Notes: generated by a model from the sequence alone, not told the origin. Positions 12,372 through 25,390 are shown, counted from the first letter of the stretch. The stretch is 64,000 nucleotides of DNA from Patiria pectinifera (GCA_029964075.1 CM057149.1:12224465-12288464); one strand, 5' to 3'. Translations and numbers: made by a program.

Positions 12372-12850
12372 TTAAAGAGGTTGTGGAATGCTCGAAGACA
12401 TTTCCGTCATTTTTTCGGGTATATATGTAGCCTAAGGTGTGATGAAATAAAAACGACTATTGTTTCTGTCATGAAATGAGTACCAAAGGTACTTTTGAGA
12501 GCTGTTTTTCAGGTCCAGTTTCGACCCGAACGTGCAACTGTGTAAAAGTCGTCGTTGCGGGCAGCAAACAAAACACAGTAAATCGTGACGTAATAAACAG
12601 GACTCCCGATACACAGTAGCATACACGAGTCCTGTTTATTACGTCACGATTTACTGTGTTTTGTTTGCTGCCCGCAACGACTTTTACACAGTTGCACGCC
12701 TGGTCAAACTGACCTGAAAACAGCTCTCAAAAGTACCTTTTGTACTCATTTCATGACAGAAACAATAGTCGTTTTTATTTCATCACACCTTAGGCTACAT
12801 ATACCCGAAAAATGACGGAAATGTCTTCGAGCATTCCACAACCTCTTTAA
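12372..12850. mobile_element. TTAA-flanked foldback element with ~230-bp arms
   Basis: The left arm (about 12376..12608) and the right arm (about 12628..12846) are almost perfect reverse complements around a loop of about 20 bp. Only small differences are visible (for example near 12500..12530 against 12692..12712). Both ends carry TTAA, followed by AGAGGTTGTGG at the left end. TTAA at both ends is the target signature of the piggyBac superfamily, but no transposase is present. Confidence 0.85.
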
Positions 12851-13310
12851 TTGTTATCCATACATGTATTCTTAGGCAAAATTGTGATGTCATTACGGGC
12901 AGAAACCTCAATGTTTTTACAGCTATTTCAGTGCAAAATGTTACTAGATTTTTGGCTATTTTGCTGTTGTAAATTTTCTTTTCTGATTTGTGTCAGTTCA
13001 TGGCAGTTAGCCAATGCCTAAACTCTTTTTCACAAATGTTTTCAATGAGCAAATTTTGGGTTCACAATTTGAACAGAAAACTTCTAAACTGAACAGTGTC
13101 TTCCTGAAATGACATCACTGCAACAGCGCTCTCAGTTGTCTGGAAAAGCATGGAAAATGTTAAAGAAGTGCACTTTTTAATAAAATGAACCGAAACGGGA
13201 TGTCAAACAGTTTTTATACATTTTAATGAGTAGAAAGTTGCACAAAATGTGTTCCTAAGAAAAATTCATTACAAGGACCCTTTAACCATTTTAACAGGAA
13301 AGAAATTCTG

Positions 13311-13428
13311 TTAAGGAGAATATACACGAGAAAGTGTGGATTCGTAATTTAAGAATTCACGAGGCGCGAAGCACCGAGTGAATTCGTAAATTAAGAATCC
13401 ACACTTGCGAGTGTATTCTTCGACTTAA
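13311..13428. mobile_element. Short TTAA-flanked palindromic element
   Basis: The arms AGTGTGGATTCGTAATTTAA and their complement surround a GC-rich core (GAGGCGCGAAGCACCGA). TTAA lies at both ends. It abuts the next TTAA element, which shares its GTGTGGATTCG words. Confidence 0.65.
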
Positions 13429-14039
13429 ACCATTGCGTCAGTTGACAGAAATATTGGAAAGAATGTTGCAACCTGAGGCCACTTTTTTCTTCATTTATCA
13501 TCTCAATGAAGATCATTCTTTGCAAAAATGATGATAAGACATGAATCTGGGACTGAGAAATGTTTCCAATTTTGTTAGGAAATACTTGAAATGACTCGCC
13601 TAGACTTTGTACACAAGCGCGGAAGTGGCGTCAGGTTGCAACATTTTTTCCTGGCGTGTTTAGTATGTGATGTAGTTTAGTAATGCCACACCTGTACAAC
13701 CAAGTCATTTTGTGTGTATAGGCTCCTTACGGTCAAAATGGATAGTTCAGACGACGATTTCTTTCTGACTAAAAGTAGATTTTGCAGTGACGGCGGAGAA
13801 TCTGACAGTGAAGATGCATTGGTAATTTGCGGAAAGTAAATTTTCACGCAGACGGTCCTATTCATTCTCATTATGGAGAACATTGTGCGACGTGTTCAAA
13901 GTGTGGATTCGTAATTCCGAATCCACACTTTACTCAAGATTCGTCGTTCCGAATCCACACTTTGTGACCAGTGTAAGAGATTCGTAGATATCCGAATCCA
14001 CACTTTTAACAATAGTGTGACGTCATAGCAATGGTTTAA
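13425..14039 (+). mobile_element. TTAA-flanked element with a residual acidic ORF
   Basis: The element is flanked by TTAA at 13425..13428 and 14036..14039. Its terminal repeats are ACCATTGCGTCA on the left and, read inward from the right, ACCATTGCTATGACGTCA. Near the right end GTGTGGATTCG palindromes recur three times (13899..14010). Inside is a 33-codon frame (13738..13839) starting MDSSDDDFFL. The TTAA target and acidic leader together suggest a piggyBac-like deletion derivative. This is inference. Confidence 0.6.
13738..13839 (+). pseudogene. Acidic 33-aa ORF, possible leftover transposase first exon
   Basis: The frame reads MDSSDDDFFLTKSRF and then a CSDGGESDSEDAL segment, with a TAA stop at 13837..13839. 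A donor-like TTG|GTAATT lies at 13821/13822, so it may have been a first exon. Short acidic leaders of this kind begin many piggyBac-type transposases, and the flanking TTAA sites agree with that. No catalytic region is present, so it cannot make an enzyme. Confidence 0.4.
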
Positions 14040-14922
14040 ACAGCACATAAACTACAGTACATAAACCACATATACAACTGTACATGTACATGTACCGGTA
14101 CCAGTATGGTGCATCAATTATGGTACCAAAACACTGTACGCTGATAGCATATCAGAGGAAGTGACAATGCAAAGACATTGATGACAGTGCATGTAATTAA
14201 TCAACAGCAATAGTAATGGACCAGAAAATTCACAGTCAACATGTAAAGTGGTGTAATTTGTAGGCTCAGAACAAATGAGGCATAAAGTGTAAAGAGACCC
14301 CATGCATGTATGATGTAACCACTAGACTGCAGTCAGCCTAATGAGGCATTTTTGACAGCCAAAATGGGGATCATGTATCATGATCACTGGACTAAAACAT
14401 TCAAGACCAAAAACAAAAATTAATTTTAAAAGGTACATTTACAATGTGTGAACTTGAGAATGTTCACAAGATACATGTAGCACATGTACCTGTACATTGT
14501 ACACCCTGAAAAATGAGATTTCATCAACTTTGTTAATTTTTGCAAACAGCGAGTCCGTAAATCATCTAAAATTGCGCCCCTAGAGATGGCACACAAATCG
14601 GCTCGAATATATCATATATAGCGCAGAGTTTTAATTCTGATCTTACACATAAACGTACATGAACAAAAAGGTACATGTACATGTACCGTCATTCTACGTG
14701 TATATTGAAAGAGTTTATATTACATGTACATGTACGTACCAACTGTTCTCACATTGTTACATTATAAGCTCACCAGAAATTAAACTGGAATAATGTACTG
14801 CATGCAAATTTAAAGCAGATCAGTTGAAATATAATCCTACCTTTTCCATGAGCAACATGCAGAAATGCAAATTACATGTACCGTACAGACCAAGTTTCAC
14901 AAAAGATACCTACACGGGTACA

Positions 14923-15030
14923 CCAATCGTACTTGAATGCTAGTGTTCCTGGTTTGATGACAGCCCAGCTCTGCTCGAGGCCTTCTCCATGTGAAATGGA
15001 ATCTTTTTGCCGTGTGATGCACTTGTGTTT
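14923..15030 (-). CDS. Candidate internal exon of an unidentified gene
   Basis: On the minus strand a pyrimidine-rich acceptor (CTTCCTTCCTCTGACCAG) precedes about 100 nt of open frame, followed by a donor-like G|GTATCT. The peptide contains EGLEQSWAVIKPGTLAFKYD, which reads like real protein, but I cannot assign a family. No partner exon was found, so the call is weak. The open frame itself runs farther in both directions (14872..15201). Confidence 0.25.
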
Positions 15031-16717
15031 ATCCTCCTGGTCAGAGGAAGGAAGACTGGCTATCCCTGTGACTATATCCTGCTGCGATATTTGATTATCC
15101 CACATTTCCTGGTCAAACCCCCCTCTTTTATTTCTTTTTATTTGACAACAGTCAACGTTTGCGTGTGCACCGTGACACAACCACTTCCCTGCAAATTCCA
15201 TGTCCTTTCATCTGTGACTACATATATACCGGTGGGGAAATAAACAAAAAATAAAGAAGAGAAAAAAGGTAGACAAACAATGTCTTTCTATTCAATTTTA
15301 CAACCTGGACTGCTTCTCACACCCAACAATAAATTTTATAAGCGCCAGTTTTATAAGCACCTCATTAACTTTGAAATCTCGTTGGGTAGCTTCGGAAAGT
15401 TTGTTCAACTGGAAATAAATTTGTTAATAAGTTTTCCTTATTTCTGCAAACTTCTAGGACATAGTACAATACTGGGTGGACAGTGCTATGGTCATGTACA
15501 GTACAAACCTGTACTGGGCCATTCTTTGGTTTGGGCTCGTCTGATTTTTGAAGCTTTAATTGTAAACCCTTGTTAAGTTACATGTTCATCTGACATGTTA
15601 CTCTCACCGATTCATCAGGTTAGCACAATTCCGAGTATAGTTTCTGCTTTCACAAATTGCGTCATATTAGGAGGGGTCATCAAAGTTTGGCCACGTGTGT
15701 GACATATCAGACGTACATGTACAAATCTTATCGGCCCATATCAGAAATTCACACTTTCCTCCAAAGTTCTAAAGACATTCACACCCATACTAATTTTGGA
15801 GAAGGAGTAGTCTTTTGTGATTCACAGTGTTCCCCTCTGCTTTATTTTAACCAAATTTATGAGAATTGTTTTTTGGTCATGTGAGATTATTTTGATCAGT
15901 GACATATGTGTGACATTTTGTAATTAAATTTATGCCAATGTATACATGGAAAGACTAACTTATGAAAGCTCTTAAGACATTTGCATCTTTCCTTAATAAT
16001 CAACACTTTAGTGCACAATAATCGCTTGTGTTACAAATGTACATCACATCAATATTATTTTTCCCCCAAATTAATTTTGTTTCAATTTCTGAAAAATCGC
16101 CCTACATGTACCGGTACTATTGCCTACCATCTGTTACAAACTACATGGAGTACATGTAGCATACGTAAAGAAGTAGGCCCCCTACTGCATTTAATTTGAA
16201 GACAAGTTCAAACTTTTTGCAGCTCAATAATTCTGGGGTTTGTTTAAGCCTCTAGCAAATATTCATTCATGAAAAAGGAAATATCCTGTTACAGTTTTAG
16301 TGATTGTTCTTCGATGCATGACAAAACCACATCAATTTTTCACATTTCAGAGTTTACAAACAATATTTTCGACCATGATATTAAAAAAATACACACGATG
16401 TGATTATATTCAGTTTCAAGACAAGTGTTACATTCTTACGGTAATTAACGGTCCCGACCAGCGGACGGGTGAACACTTCAAGACAATTATGACACCCCTC
16501 TCCTGACTCATTACAAAGTCAAATGTCTCACCCCTGCGGCCCCCAGCCAGCCAATACAATATGCATTATTCTAACACCTCGGAGCTGAGCGAGAGAGACG
16601 AGGAGGAAATACACACTCAAGACAGCCCGGTCTGTGGGGGTTGGCAGGATCAATATTATAACAAACTCACAGCTAATGCACATTTCAAGTTCAACAAAAG
16701 GCGCAGGCAGGGAGTTC

Positions 16718-17346
16718 AGGGATGTGCATCGGAACCTGTACTGACGAGTATGTAGACCACTGAAGTCATGAAGCAGTTCCAGATTATGGGATCGGGTACC
16801 CGTAACCAATTTTACAAATTCCTCAGTGACTTGAAAAAGAAAGGTTTTGAATGACGTTTGTGGAGAATTATCAAAAATGAAAACTATGGGAAAACAAAAT
16901 ACAGTCGAGTCTCGTTAATACAAACTCGTTCGGACCTAGCCAAATTGTTTGTTATATCAGAATTTTGTATTAAGAGGAACATCAGTCCCATTCATTGTGC
17001 ACATAAATGCACAGTCGGGACTAAGGCTTTATGTTTGTTATAACCAGAATTTGGTATTAACAGAGTTTGTACTAACGAGATTCGACTCTATAGGCCTATT
17101 TCACGTTTACATTCACGTAACACTCGCGAAAGTTACAGTTTACACCGTAAAAGCTCACTGTACACACTTGTGTCTTGCTGTATTGACACACCGATGTCGC
17201 ACGGACCTTTATGAACAATCTGAACAGCAATTTCCGGGATTTATAAAACTTAAGTTTGGGGTTGGGATTTATAATGATGGGTTCTCAGGTACCCGTGTTG
17301 TTTTCTATCAGGTACCCGGTTCCCGAGTATTAAATGCACACCCCTT
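16718..17346. mobile_element. Possible larger element carrying pogo-like MITE copy 2
   Basis: GGGATGTGCATCGGAACCTG at the left and the inverse of a segment near 17310..17346 (GGGGTGTGCATTTAATACTC) look like diverged terminal repeats. GGGTACCCG-type words lie inside both ends. The pogo-like MITE at 16900..17092 sits inside. The assignment is tentative. Confidence 0.3.
16900..17092. mobile_element. Pogo/Tigger-like MITE, copy 2
   Basis: The ends are TACAGTCGAGTCTCGTTAAT and ACTAACGAGATTCGACTCTA. The whole 193 bp forms an imperfect palindrome and matches the copies at 8256..8445 and 35240..35431. Confidence 0.8.
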
Positions 17347-19422
17347 GCAAGCATGCAAACTTGATTTTAAAAACAAACAAATTCCTCCTCCTTTTCAAAC
17401 ACCATTCATCCTCAATCTAGGAAGATTTGGGAGAATTGAGGTGGGTTATTAGGGGGTAATTAATGTAGATTAATTAGAAACTAATTTAAAAACTGCTTCA
17501 GAAACTGCAAGAATAACATAAACAATGCACAATACAGGTACATGTACATGGTACAAGTATTTATTTTGCAAAATATACAAACCCATGTTTCCCCATCAAT
17601 TCTGTGAATTTAAATTTATTGGAATTGCTTCTTAAAAAAAGTCCAAACTGTTTTGAGTGGTGAACGTGTTTGTCCGAGGGGTATCTAACAATAGACCACT
17701 TCCACTCAAATGTACATTACTAGTACATACACTCACTGTACAGTATGTATGTATACATGTACGTATAAATTGAATGTACATGTACCGGTACATGTACGCT
17801 CTCAAGTACACGTACGCTCTCGAGTTTCCTTTTGTGCTGAAGCACACACACAGAGAACAATTGGAAAGACTTTTGCAAGTTCCTGACGGCATCTGAACAA
17901 TGACAGTTCACTGAATCAGCAAAAAAAGTGTGCAATGTGCAAAATCACTGATGTCCACATGTTAAAAAGTGCCACATGCAATGCATATTGCACAGTATTT
18001 TCACTGTATTATGCAGAAAATATTTTTAAAAAGCTGGTTGAATTTTGATAATAGTTTCAGAATTTCAGCAATACAAATTGTTTAAATTAACGCATTAAAT
18101 TTGTGTTGTTCATATTATTTGTACATGTACATGTACCTACATGTATAGTTAAATTCTTTGTTGTCCGACTGTACTTTTTAGTCTATCTTTATGATTTTGT
18201 AACAATATGCCCCTACATGTACCGTACGTGTACATGTATGTCATATATTTCTTCATATTTCCTCATTTTTCCGTAAGGCATTTCTTTTAATTATGTATGC
18301 CTCCTTTGAAAAAAAATTATATTAATATACGTATGAATTGGCAAAACAAATAGCATTTTGGAAATTAAATGTTGATATTTTGTAAATGAAAGATAAAAAT
18401 TAAGTGGTTTTAGGTAGTCCCCCGATGGCTGAAAAAAATATATATTTGTGGCAAATAGCCCAGTATTAAAAGTCCATGTTTGAGGAAACAACCTATGTAC
18501 CGGGTACATGTAGCCCACAAACTTACCCAATCCGATTGATGTACTTCACCTCTAAAGGGAAACTCAGCTATGAAAAATATATTCCCTAACACAAATCCTG
18601 GTAAGGGTGTGGACTAACGACAAACTCAAACAAGCAGGACAATTATAATCCAATTTATCGGTACTGTTGTGTGATCTTGTGTTCATTCCCAGTTACTGTG
18701 GCAGCTGTGATAAGCAGTGCCTTTTATTTGCAAATAAACTTTGTTTAGTCATGTTAGTGTCAGATATTTTTTTATAGCCAAGCTGATGAACTCGCCCAAT
18801 GAATCACAAGATAAAACAGAAGTACTGCTTTCCCAGAATAGACTGATAATACGGTAGGATCGTCGCTAAAACTTTATCTAGGAACCATGATGAATCGGTG
18901 CACCAGCGTGCCTTTAGTCATGTGCAGATGACTGGGTTATTTATAAAGTACCTACTTCCTTAAATGGCCAGTGTGATGGTCTGGTCCCATGCCTGACAGT
19001 TAAAGTGCGTCACTACTCTTTTATAGGCTGATCTGCCTTTAGTCCAAACAGTGCGCAGGTAGATCTCTATTGTGTACACAATAACAAAGAGCAGTACAGC
19101 CAATGGATACAGGGTACACTGTACACTTTTATGCGGCTGACACATGAACAAAACTTGTGAACTACCGACTCAGTCAAGCATTTGATTGTTTGCATAAGAA
19201 TGACACATTGTAAAGGCTATGACTGTGGATTGTAGGCAATGCATCCTACATGTATAGGTCACGGGGAAACCGTGACTCTGTGTTTTGCGGACATAATACG
19301 TGTACTACTTATTTTGACCTTTTATTAACCTACATTGTAAGGAATCTAACAGTTTGTAATACTTTTCACAAGTAGTGTGCATCATGCAAGTTAATAATTA
19401 CAAAATCATATTGTGGATTCTG

Positions 19423-19958
19423 TTAAGGGAATGTACATGTACAACATTGGCTTTTGCTGCAATTTTCTGAAATAAGTGCATTTGGAGGATTTATATGTTT
19501 TAGCAAATATTGTTAAACTGACTTGTTTCACGTTTTTGGCTTGTAGATGCTGGAAAAACCAAGAAAACCAGTTATATTCTTGTACTTGTAGTCTGATTCC
19601 CTGACCACACTTAAGACGATATGGAGCAATTTATAGACTTCTGGGAATTGTATGGCCAAAGTATCAATTTAGCTGGCTTGTACCCGTTCATGAGTGTGTA
19701 ATCGATTGCAAAGAAAATGTGGAATAACTAAATATAACAAATATGGAGTAGTTTTTAAAAAATAGCCAGTTTTCTCCAGCGCTGGTCGGCCGACCAGCAT
19801 TGGAAAAATACAATTTTTCTTGAAAATGTCAGCACACCAGGAGCCATGATTGTACAGGGTGCTTTAGACTGTCATTCCCTAACAATCCAGTAAGGTAATT
19901 TGTGACAAATGGATCATTTCGTTTTGTGATGTTTGCAAATGTAGTATCTTCCCTTTAA
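19423..19958. mobile_element. TTAA-flanked MITE family A, copy 1
   Basis: The element starts TTAAGGGAATGTAC and ends GTAGTATCTTCCCTTTAA. Its centre holds the palindromic CTGGTCGGCCGACCAG. It is homologous along its length to 34647..35136, 40065..40582 and the partial copy at 21743..22383. There is no coding capacity. Confidence 0.8.
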
Positions 19959-20214
19959 CACTCAGAAGTACGAACAATAACTTTGACAAAATGTTGTACA
20001 TGTACTTATGTGTACATACAGAATGAAGATATATGTAATTAACACATTTTTCTCGGTCTTTGTTTTTATGCTCCTACATGTACTGGTACAGTACAGTAGC
20101 TTGTAATTTTTTGCCCATTCTTCAAATCTTGATCGCTCCAAAAATTCTGTTATTTTCAAAGTTACCGGGTGTCTTGCCACAGCTGAGGGGAAAAAAACCC
20201 TCCAAGGATCAGAG

Positions 20215-20631
20215 TAGTGGTGGGAGAAATCGGAGATGTGAAAATCCAGCTATGCTAAGTTGTTTCAAACCGATTTATAAACTCCGATTTCACAAGAAGT
20301 TCCCATTCAGGTCACAGTCATGCCAACAAAAAGTGACAAGTGAGGTGCCACATTCACAATGATTTGGCATACCGGTACCGGCAGTTTGCAGTGTCTGAAT
20401 GACCACTGCACTGGGCCTTCGCAATTTCTCCAGAGCTGTAGGCCTAATGTGGGAAAAGAAATTAGACGAATGGGCAGGGTATTCATGAACCAAGAAGATA
20501 GCTAGTGAGTGAATCTAAGATCATGGAATGAATTGGGGGATTTTCCAGTTGTTGTTCCGGTTTCCAAAACCCAAACCAAAAAGTGGAATTCAAGCGAATT
20601 TTTAAAAATCTGGATTTTAATCCCACCACTA
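20215..20631. mobile_element. hAT-like MITE
   Basis: The terminal repeats are TAGTGGTGGGA and TCCCACCACTA. The 8 bp outside the ends (GATCAGAG and GATCCAAG) match at most positions, which would fit an aged hAT-type 8-bp target duplication. Confidence 0.5.
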
Positions 20632-21468
20632 GATCCAAGCGATACTTTTACATTACCGTGATTTGAGCATTTGTCTTTAACATCTACAATACATGATTAA
20701 TTTTTACAGGTGCGCTCTACGTCTGCCAGTATTACAAACATCCTGTGAATCAACATTAGACATTGTACATGTACATGTATACATCTAATAGAGTAGACAC
20801 AAAAACACATGCACATTTTGTAAGCGATACTGTATACTCTGGACCGTACAACATCTTCTATTATTAAACCCAAATCAATGCATACAAAACAGCTCAACTT
20901 ATAAATAACCAACCCTTCCCAGAGGCATCGTGCACAGCATCTCACAAAGCTCCCATCCATACTCCCCACCTCCCCCCCCCCCCAAGAAAAAATTGTCCCA
21001 GCGGTACACTTGCTCAAAATGTCAAACTATTCTCCAGGTTGTCGTCAAAATAAAGAATTGCATAGAGCGGATCATGCAGAGCCCGAAACTGCGATACTCT
21101 CCGGTCCCAGGTGGACGGACTAGATGTCATTAGTCCATTGCCGGACCATTAGGTGAATTAATGCGCTTCTCCCCCAGACAATTACAAACCTTTTTGCGTC
21201 ATCTACCGGTACGGTGTAACTGCCAATAACAATGCCTTCAGTTGAAACGCTAATAAAATCCTTTTGTGAAATCAACCGCCTCCCTTCTGACTTACGCAGT
21301 GCATTTACAATTTGCAATTAGAGGTGGACAATTCCAAAAATAACTTCTACCATGTCTACAGTTGTGTATGTACGGTACCGGTACATGTGAAAATGTTTGT
21401 TGTTTTTCCTCCAAGATTAAAAAAAAAAAATTCATCCTGTAACAATTTTCAGAAATGGATGATTTGGA

Positions 21469-21723
21469 CATGGGCGTCACCAAGATTTTTTATAGAGGGG
21501 GGCAAAACATATTTTTTCCAAAATATTCCTGTATTTCTCAACATACATGTATTCTCGTTTATCAGTTTTTGAGGGGGCAGGGACATCCCCCAAACCCATT
21601 CAATTTACACCAATATGACTTTGCGCCTCTTTTTCCTTTTCTATTTTTTCTTGCTTTAAAAAAAAAAAAATTTGTTTGTTTTTCTTTGGTTCCGGGTTGC
21701 CCCCCCCCCCCACGACGCCCATG
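21469..21723. mobile_element. hAT-like MITE with CATGGGCGTC ends
   Basis: The terminal inverted repeat CATGGGCGTC/GACGCCCATG encloses about 255 bp with A and C homopolymer runs. The flanking octamers GATTTGGA and GATTTAGG are similar, suggesting a degraded 8-bp target duplication. Confidence 0.55.
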
Positions 21724-21742
21724 GATTTAGGGGTTAGTATTT

Positions 21743-22383
21743 TAAAACCAAGAAAAACAATCATGGTACTGCAGTCTGGTTACCTGACCTCGGTGACTTA
21801 ACCAGTTCGCGCTGGGATTATTTTGACAAGAATGGAACGAGGGTGGGCTTTTTTTTCACTCAACCTCTAGCCAAGCAGGTTCCAAGCCATCACCCTTGGG
21901 CAGCACACTCATATTTCCGGCCTCGCTCGCTGCGTGTTTATCCGTCATTCGTTCTGAATACCGCAAAACCTTTGAGTGTATACACGTCATCCGGCACGAA
22001 CTGGTTCAGAGTAATTTATAGACGTCGGGGAATTGTAAGGTCAGGGAACCGACCTAGCTTGCGTGTATGTTCATACCGGTAGGTGTGTAATCGATTGCAA
22101 ATTTAATGAGGACTAGCGGTACATGCTACTAAAAATACAGTAAGGAAATTTGAAAAAAAAACCAGTTATTCCAACACCGGTCGGCCAACCAGAATTGGAA
22201 ATTGATACAAAAATACCACTTTTCTTGAAAATGACAGCACACCAGGTGCCATGATTTTACAGGATGCTTTAGACTGTCATTCACTAACAGTCCAGTTAAA
22301 GGTACATGTATTTCATAGTAATTTGGTAGTTTTGTGTTTGATGTTTGCAAATGTTGTACATGTACATAGTATAATGCCTTTAA
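21743..22383. mobile_element. TTAA-type MITE family A, copy 4, interrupted
   Basis: Both flanks (21743..21798 and 22007..22383) align with family A copies at 19423 and 34647. The middle is broken by a separate element (21800..22006). The left terminus is missing. Confidence 0.7.
21800..22006. mobile_element. Small MITE nested in a family A element
   Basis: The terminal inverted repeats are AACCAGTTCGCGCTGG and CCGGCACGAACTGGTT. It lies exactly where the host element otherwise continues from the segment CTGACC..ACTTA into GAG(C/T)AATTTATAGAC, so its boundaries are set by comparison with the other copies. Confidence 0.75.
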
Positions 22384-22426
22384 TTTTAGAAAACAACTTC
22401 CGACCGTTACAAGTAGGATACACGCA

Positions 22427-22459
22427 TACATGTACATGTACATGTACATGTACATGTAC
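22427..22459. repeat. Long (TACATG)n run
   Basis: About five uninterrupted copies of the 6-mer TACATG ending in a variant GTGTAC. It is one of the longest runs of the word scattered over the left part of the window. Similar runs are at 5100..5126, 12197..12230 and 28436..28461. Confidence 0.85.
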
Positions 22460-24435
22460 GTGTACTTCAATCAAGTGTATTTTGCATGCAGAAATCAGTC
22501 ACTCAGCACACCGGACCATCTGAAAACACATTTCCACCCTTTTCAAGGCCAAAATCAATAGAACCTGGGCTTTCCAATGCAGTCAGCACTCAAAAATGAA
22601 ACATAAATTGTCCGTGTACCAATCCGGTACGTACGGTTACCCCGGTATCTTCACCAGTGGGCCCAAACACTCAATAACGCCATGGTAAACACGATCAAAT
22701 CAAAATTTTTGATGTGACATTTTCCACAAAATCAATATCCAGTTTGCCGGGGCTTAGAGTCACCATAGCAACATGTTCCATTAGGAGACAGAGAAAAAAA
22801 GCAATAAATTTGTAATGATTTGGATCCTTTACCGTGCTCACGGGGGGAAAAAGAAGAAGAAAAAGAGATTTTGGCATGCCCTGTGCCCAGGACTGCCTAG
22901 GGTACGAGTAACAGACAGCGAATGTGATTATCTTTTTGATACGCAATCCACTAGTTAGACAGATGTGAACGTGATTTGAATACTCAAAACCTAGGCGTGT
23001 ATACCGGTACATGTACCGTACATGATTACAATGCACAAGTCAAGAGACAAAACTGCAATTTTTTGGAATTTGCAGCACAAATTTGCTTTAGAACCCACCA
23101 TGCAGAATGCCGCAGTGCATCACTGGAAAACGTTGACATCCTTTTTTTTTAAAATCAGTTTTTGTCAAATTTCACTTTCATGTCTATGTACTAGGAAATT
23201 AACAGACTTTACGTTAGAATTTTTTTCCTGTGAAAAATGATGCTCTTTATGCACATGCATTTTGTGCATACATGATGAGGCAGCAATCAATGACAAAGTA
23301 CAAACCAGGTCAACCCCGAAATCTTTTCTTCAAAACCGACCAAAAAATACTTTCTCAGACACAATGAAACCCACCCACAAACATACAATATACCGGTTCA
23401 TACATGTACATGTACCCTGGACATGTGTACGCAATCTCAATTTTAAATACTAATATTTTCATGGTAAACAATAGCCAACAATTCAACACATAAACGTGTA
23501 CAAAAAAATGTATGTACATGTACATGTACAGTGTACGGTGTCTTACTGCACGGATTCCAAACACGGAGAACATACGTAGAAAATTGCTTTGAAACCCAAA
23601 ACTTACTTGCTTTGTTACAGAAGAGAAAGCGCTCTTTTTTACTCGCGGGGAATAAAACGAAACTCTAAACCATCGTCCGTCACCAAATAGGCAGGGCTGA
23701 TCGCATCTCTAGTCCAACACGAAACGGCAAACAATAACAGTCTCCTCTTCTGAAATAACTGATCTCTTTCTATCTTCACTTCCCTTCTTGAGTTCCTTTA
23801 AATCATCCCCCCCCCCCAAAAAAAATGGCTTGCCTTTGCCGTTTGAGCTCACACGCATTCCTTCTCAAATCGGGGAGGGATAAAACGAAGAGAGGGGGGG
23901 GGGGGAGAATTACAATGTAGGGGGAAAAAAAAGAAAACAAGAAAAAAAGGAAAAAAAACCTCCTTGAGCTGTTGAGTGTGGACTCACTTTGCAGTCAAAT
24001 TGGAAAAATCTATTCATAGGATCTGATGAAAACACGTTCTAGTGTGTCAACGTACCTAACCGCATGATGGGTTTTACATTACACCGCGCTCGGTGGAAAC
24101 TGGAGGCCCAACATTGGAGCAATTGGCCGGGGATGTCTTTGGGTTACTGGCTGAGTGGCTGTTCAATCAGTGTGATGAGAGAGCCAAGTTTTCTCTGTGT
24201 GTGTGCGTGTGTGTGTTTTTTCGCTGACGGAGGGAACGAGAAACAAGTCAACCTCAATGCAATTTCAATTGCAATGTACAATTGCCGTATTGGAAGATTG
24301 AAAAGCATATGTACGGGCCTAGACTGGAAAAAGACAGTGCGGCTCATTCTGTGCACAATTATGACTGCATCATTTTCTCTGTCCACAAGGTTGTTTCAGG
24401 ACTATCGTTTTATTGACAAAAACAAACATATCCAA

Positions 24436-24808
24436 TAAGGCCCCCCCCCCCAGAAGTCTCCGGTTTCTGGTATGCGCGCGCGTCGCCGTAGCCATGCGCG
24501 TCGGCAAAATGAAAAAGGTTTTTTCAATGAAAGATGATGTCTCAAAACCGCCAAACTCTCTGGTTTGACTGGAATCCTGCTGCTGCACAATTGTAACTAT
24601 TTTTAGATGGGGTTATGATGGAGAATAAGCTTTATGTGGCCTCTCTAGTCTCCCATAATATTTGCACTAAGTTTAGTCAGGCACCATTAGCAGTCATCAG
24701 CCGACATTTGAAGCAAAAATAACAGGTAAAAAAAAAAAAGCCGCGTCGCCGCACCACTTTTTGGGCAAGCTCCATACCAGAAACCGGACACTTTTTTGGG
24801 GGGCCTAA
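24436..24808. mobile_element. MITE with AAGGCCCCCC ends
   Basis: The left end TAAGGCCCCCC.. followed by CCGGTTTCTGGTATG is the inverse of the right end CATACCAGAAACCGG..GGGGGGCCTA. The inner segment has CpG-rich GCGCGCGCGTCGCCG and CGCGTCGCCGC near each end. Confidence 0.7.
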
Positions 24809-25390
24809 AAATTGTAACTTTCACTGAATAAACACTTTACGACAGCAAGTTGTATAAAATTGTTGAATGAGTTTCAGATACTTCTTTTTAATACCAGAAA
24901 GTAAAACAACTTTTCGTTCGTAATGTCATTCAGCTAAAAAATTTTGATATTTGTTTAAAAAAGAGTTTTAATAAAATGTTCCAATTTAAAAATGATGAAA
25001 GTACATGTACTGCATGTACCGGTATTCTATTAAACACAAAATACTGATTGAATATAATTTTTTTAAAACAGGTTTTCTAAGTTTTGTGTCCAGTTTTACT
25101 ATTTTTTTAACAAAAATAATGGTCTATTTTGACACCATCGTTCCTTTGCATATAAATTATTTCGGATCTTTTTTCTTTGAAATCTAGACGTTTGTCTCTT
25201 GTCTCTATTATTCAGTTCCTCGCAACTTTTATCTTCAAAGATCCTGAGTTAAGTTTAGTTGTATCTTTTTACTAGTTTTAGTGCGAGTTCCCCCATACAT
25301 AGTTTGTCATTTTTCTAGGTTACAGTTGTTGTAAATTTTTGGTGTTTGCCACAGAGGGTCTTAACTAAATGCGAATTAAAAGTTTATCAT

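Noticed and set aside
16561-16755. 64-codon plus-strand ORF with charged, protein-like composition
   Set aside because: No splice partner or family recognised, and it overlaps a probable repeat boundary.
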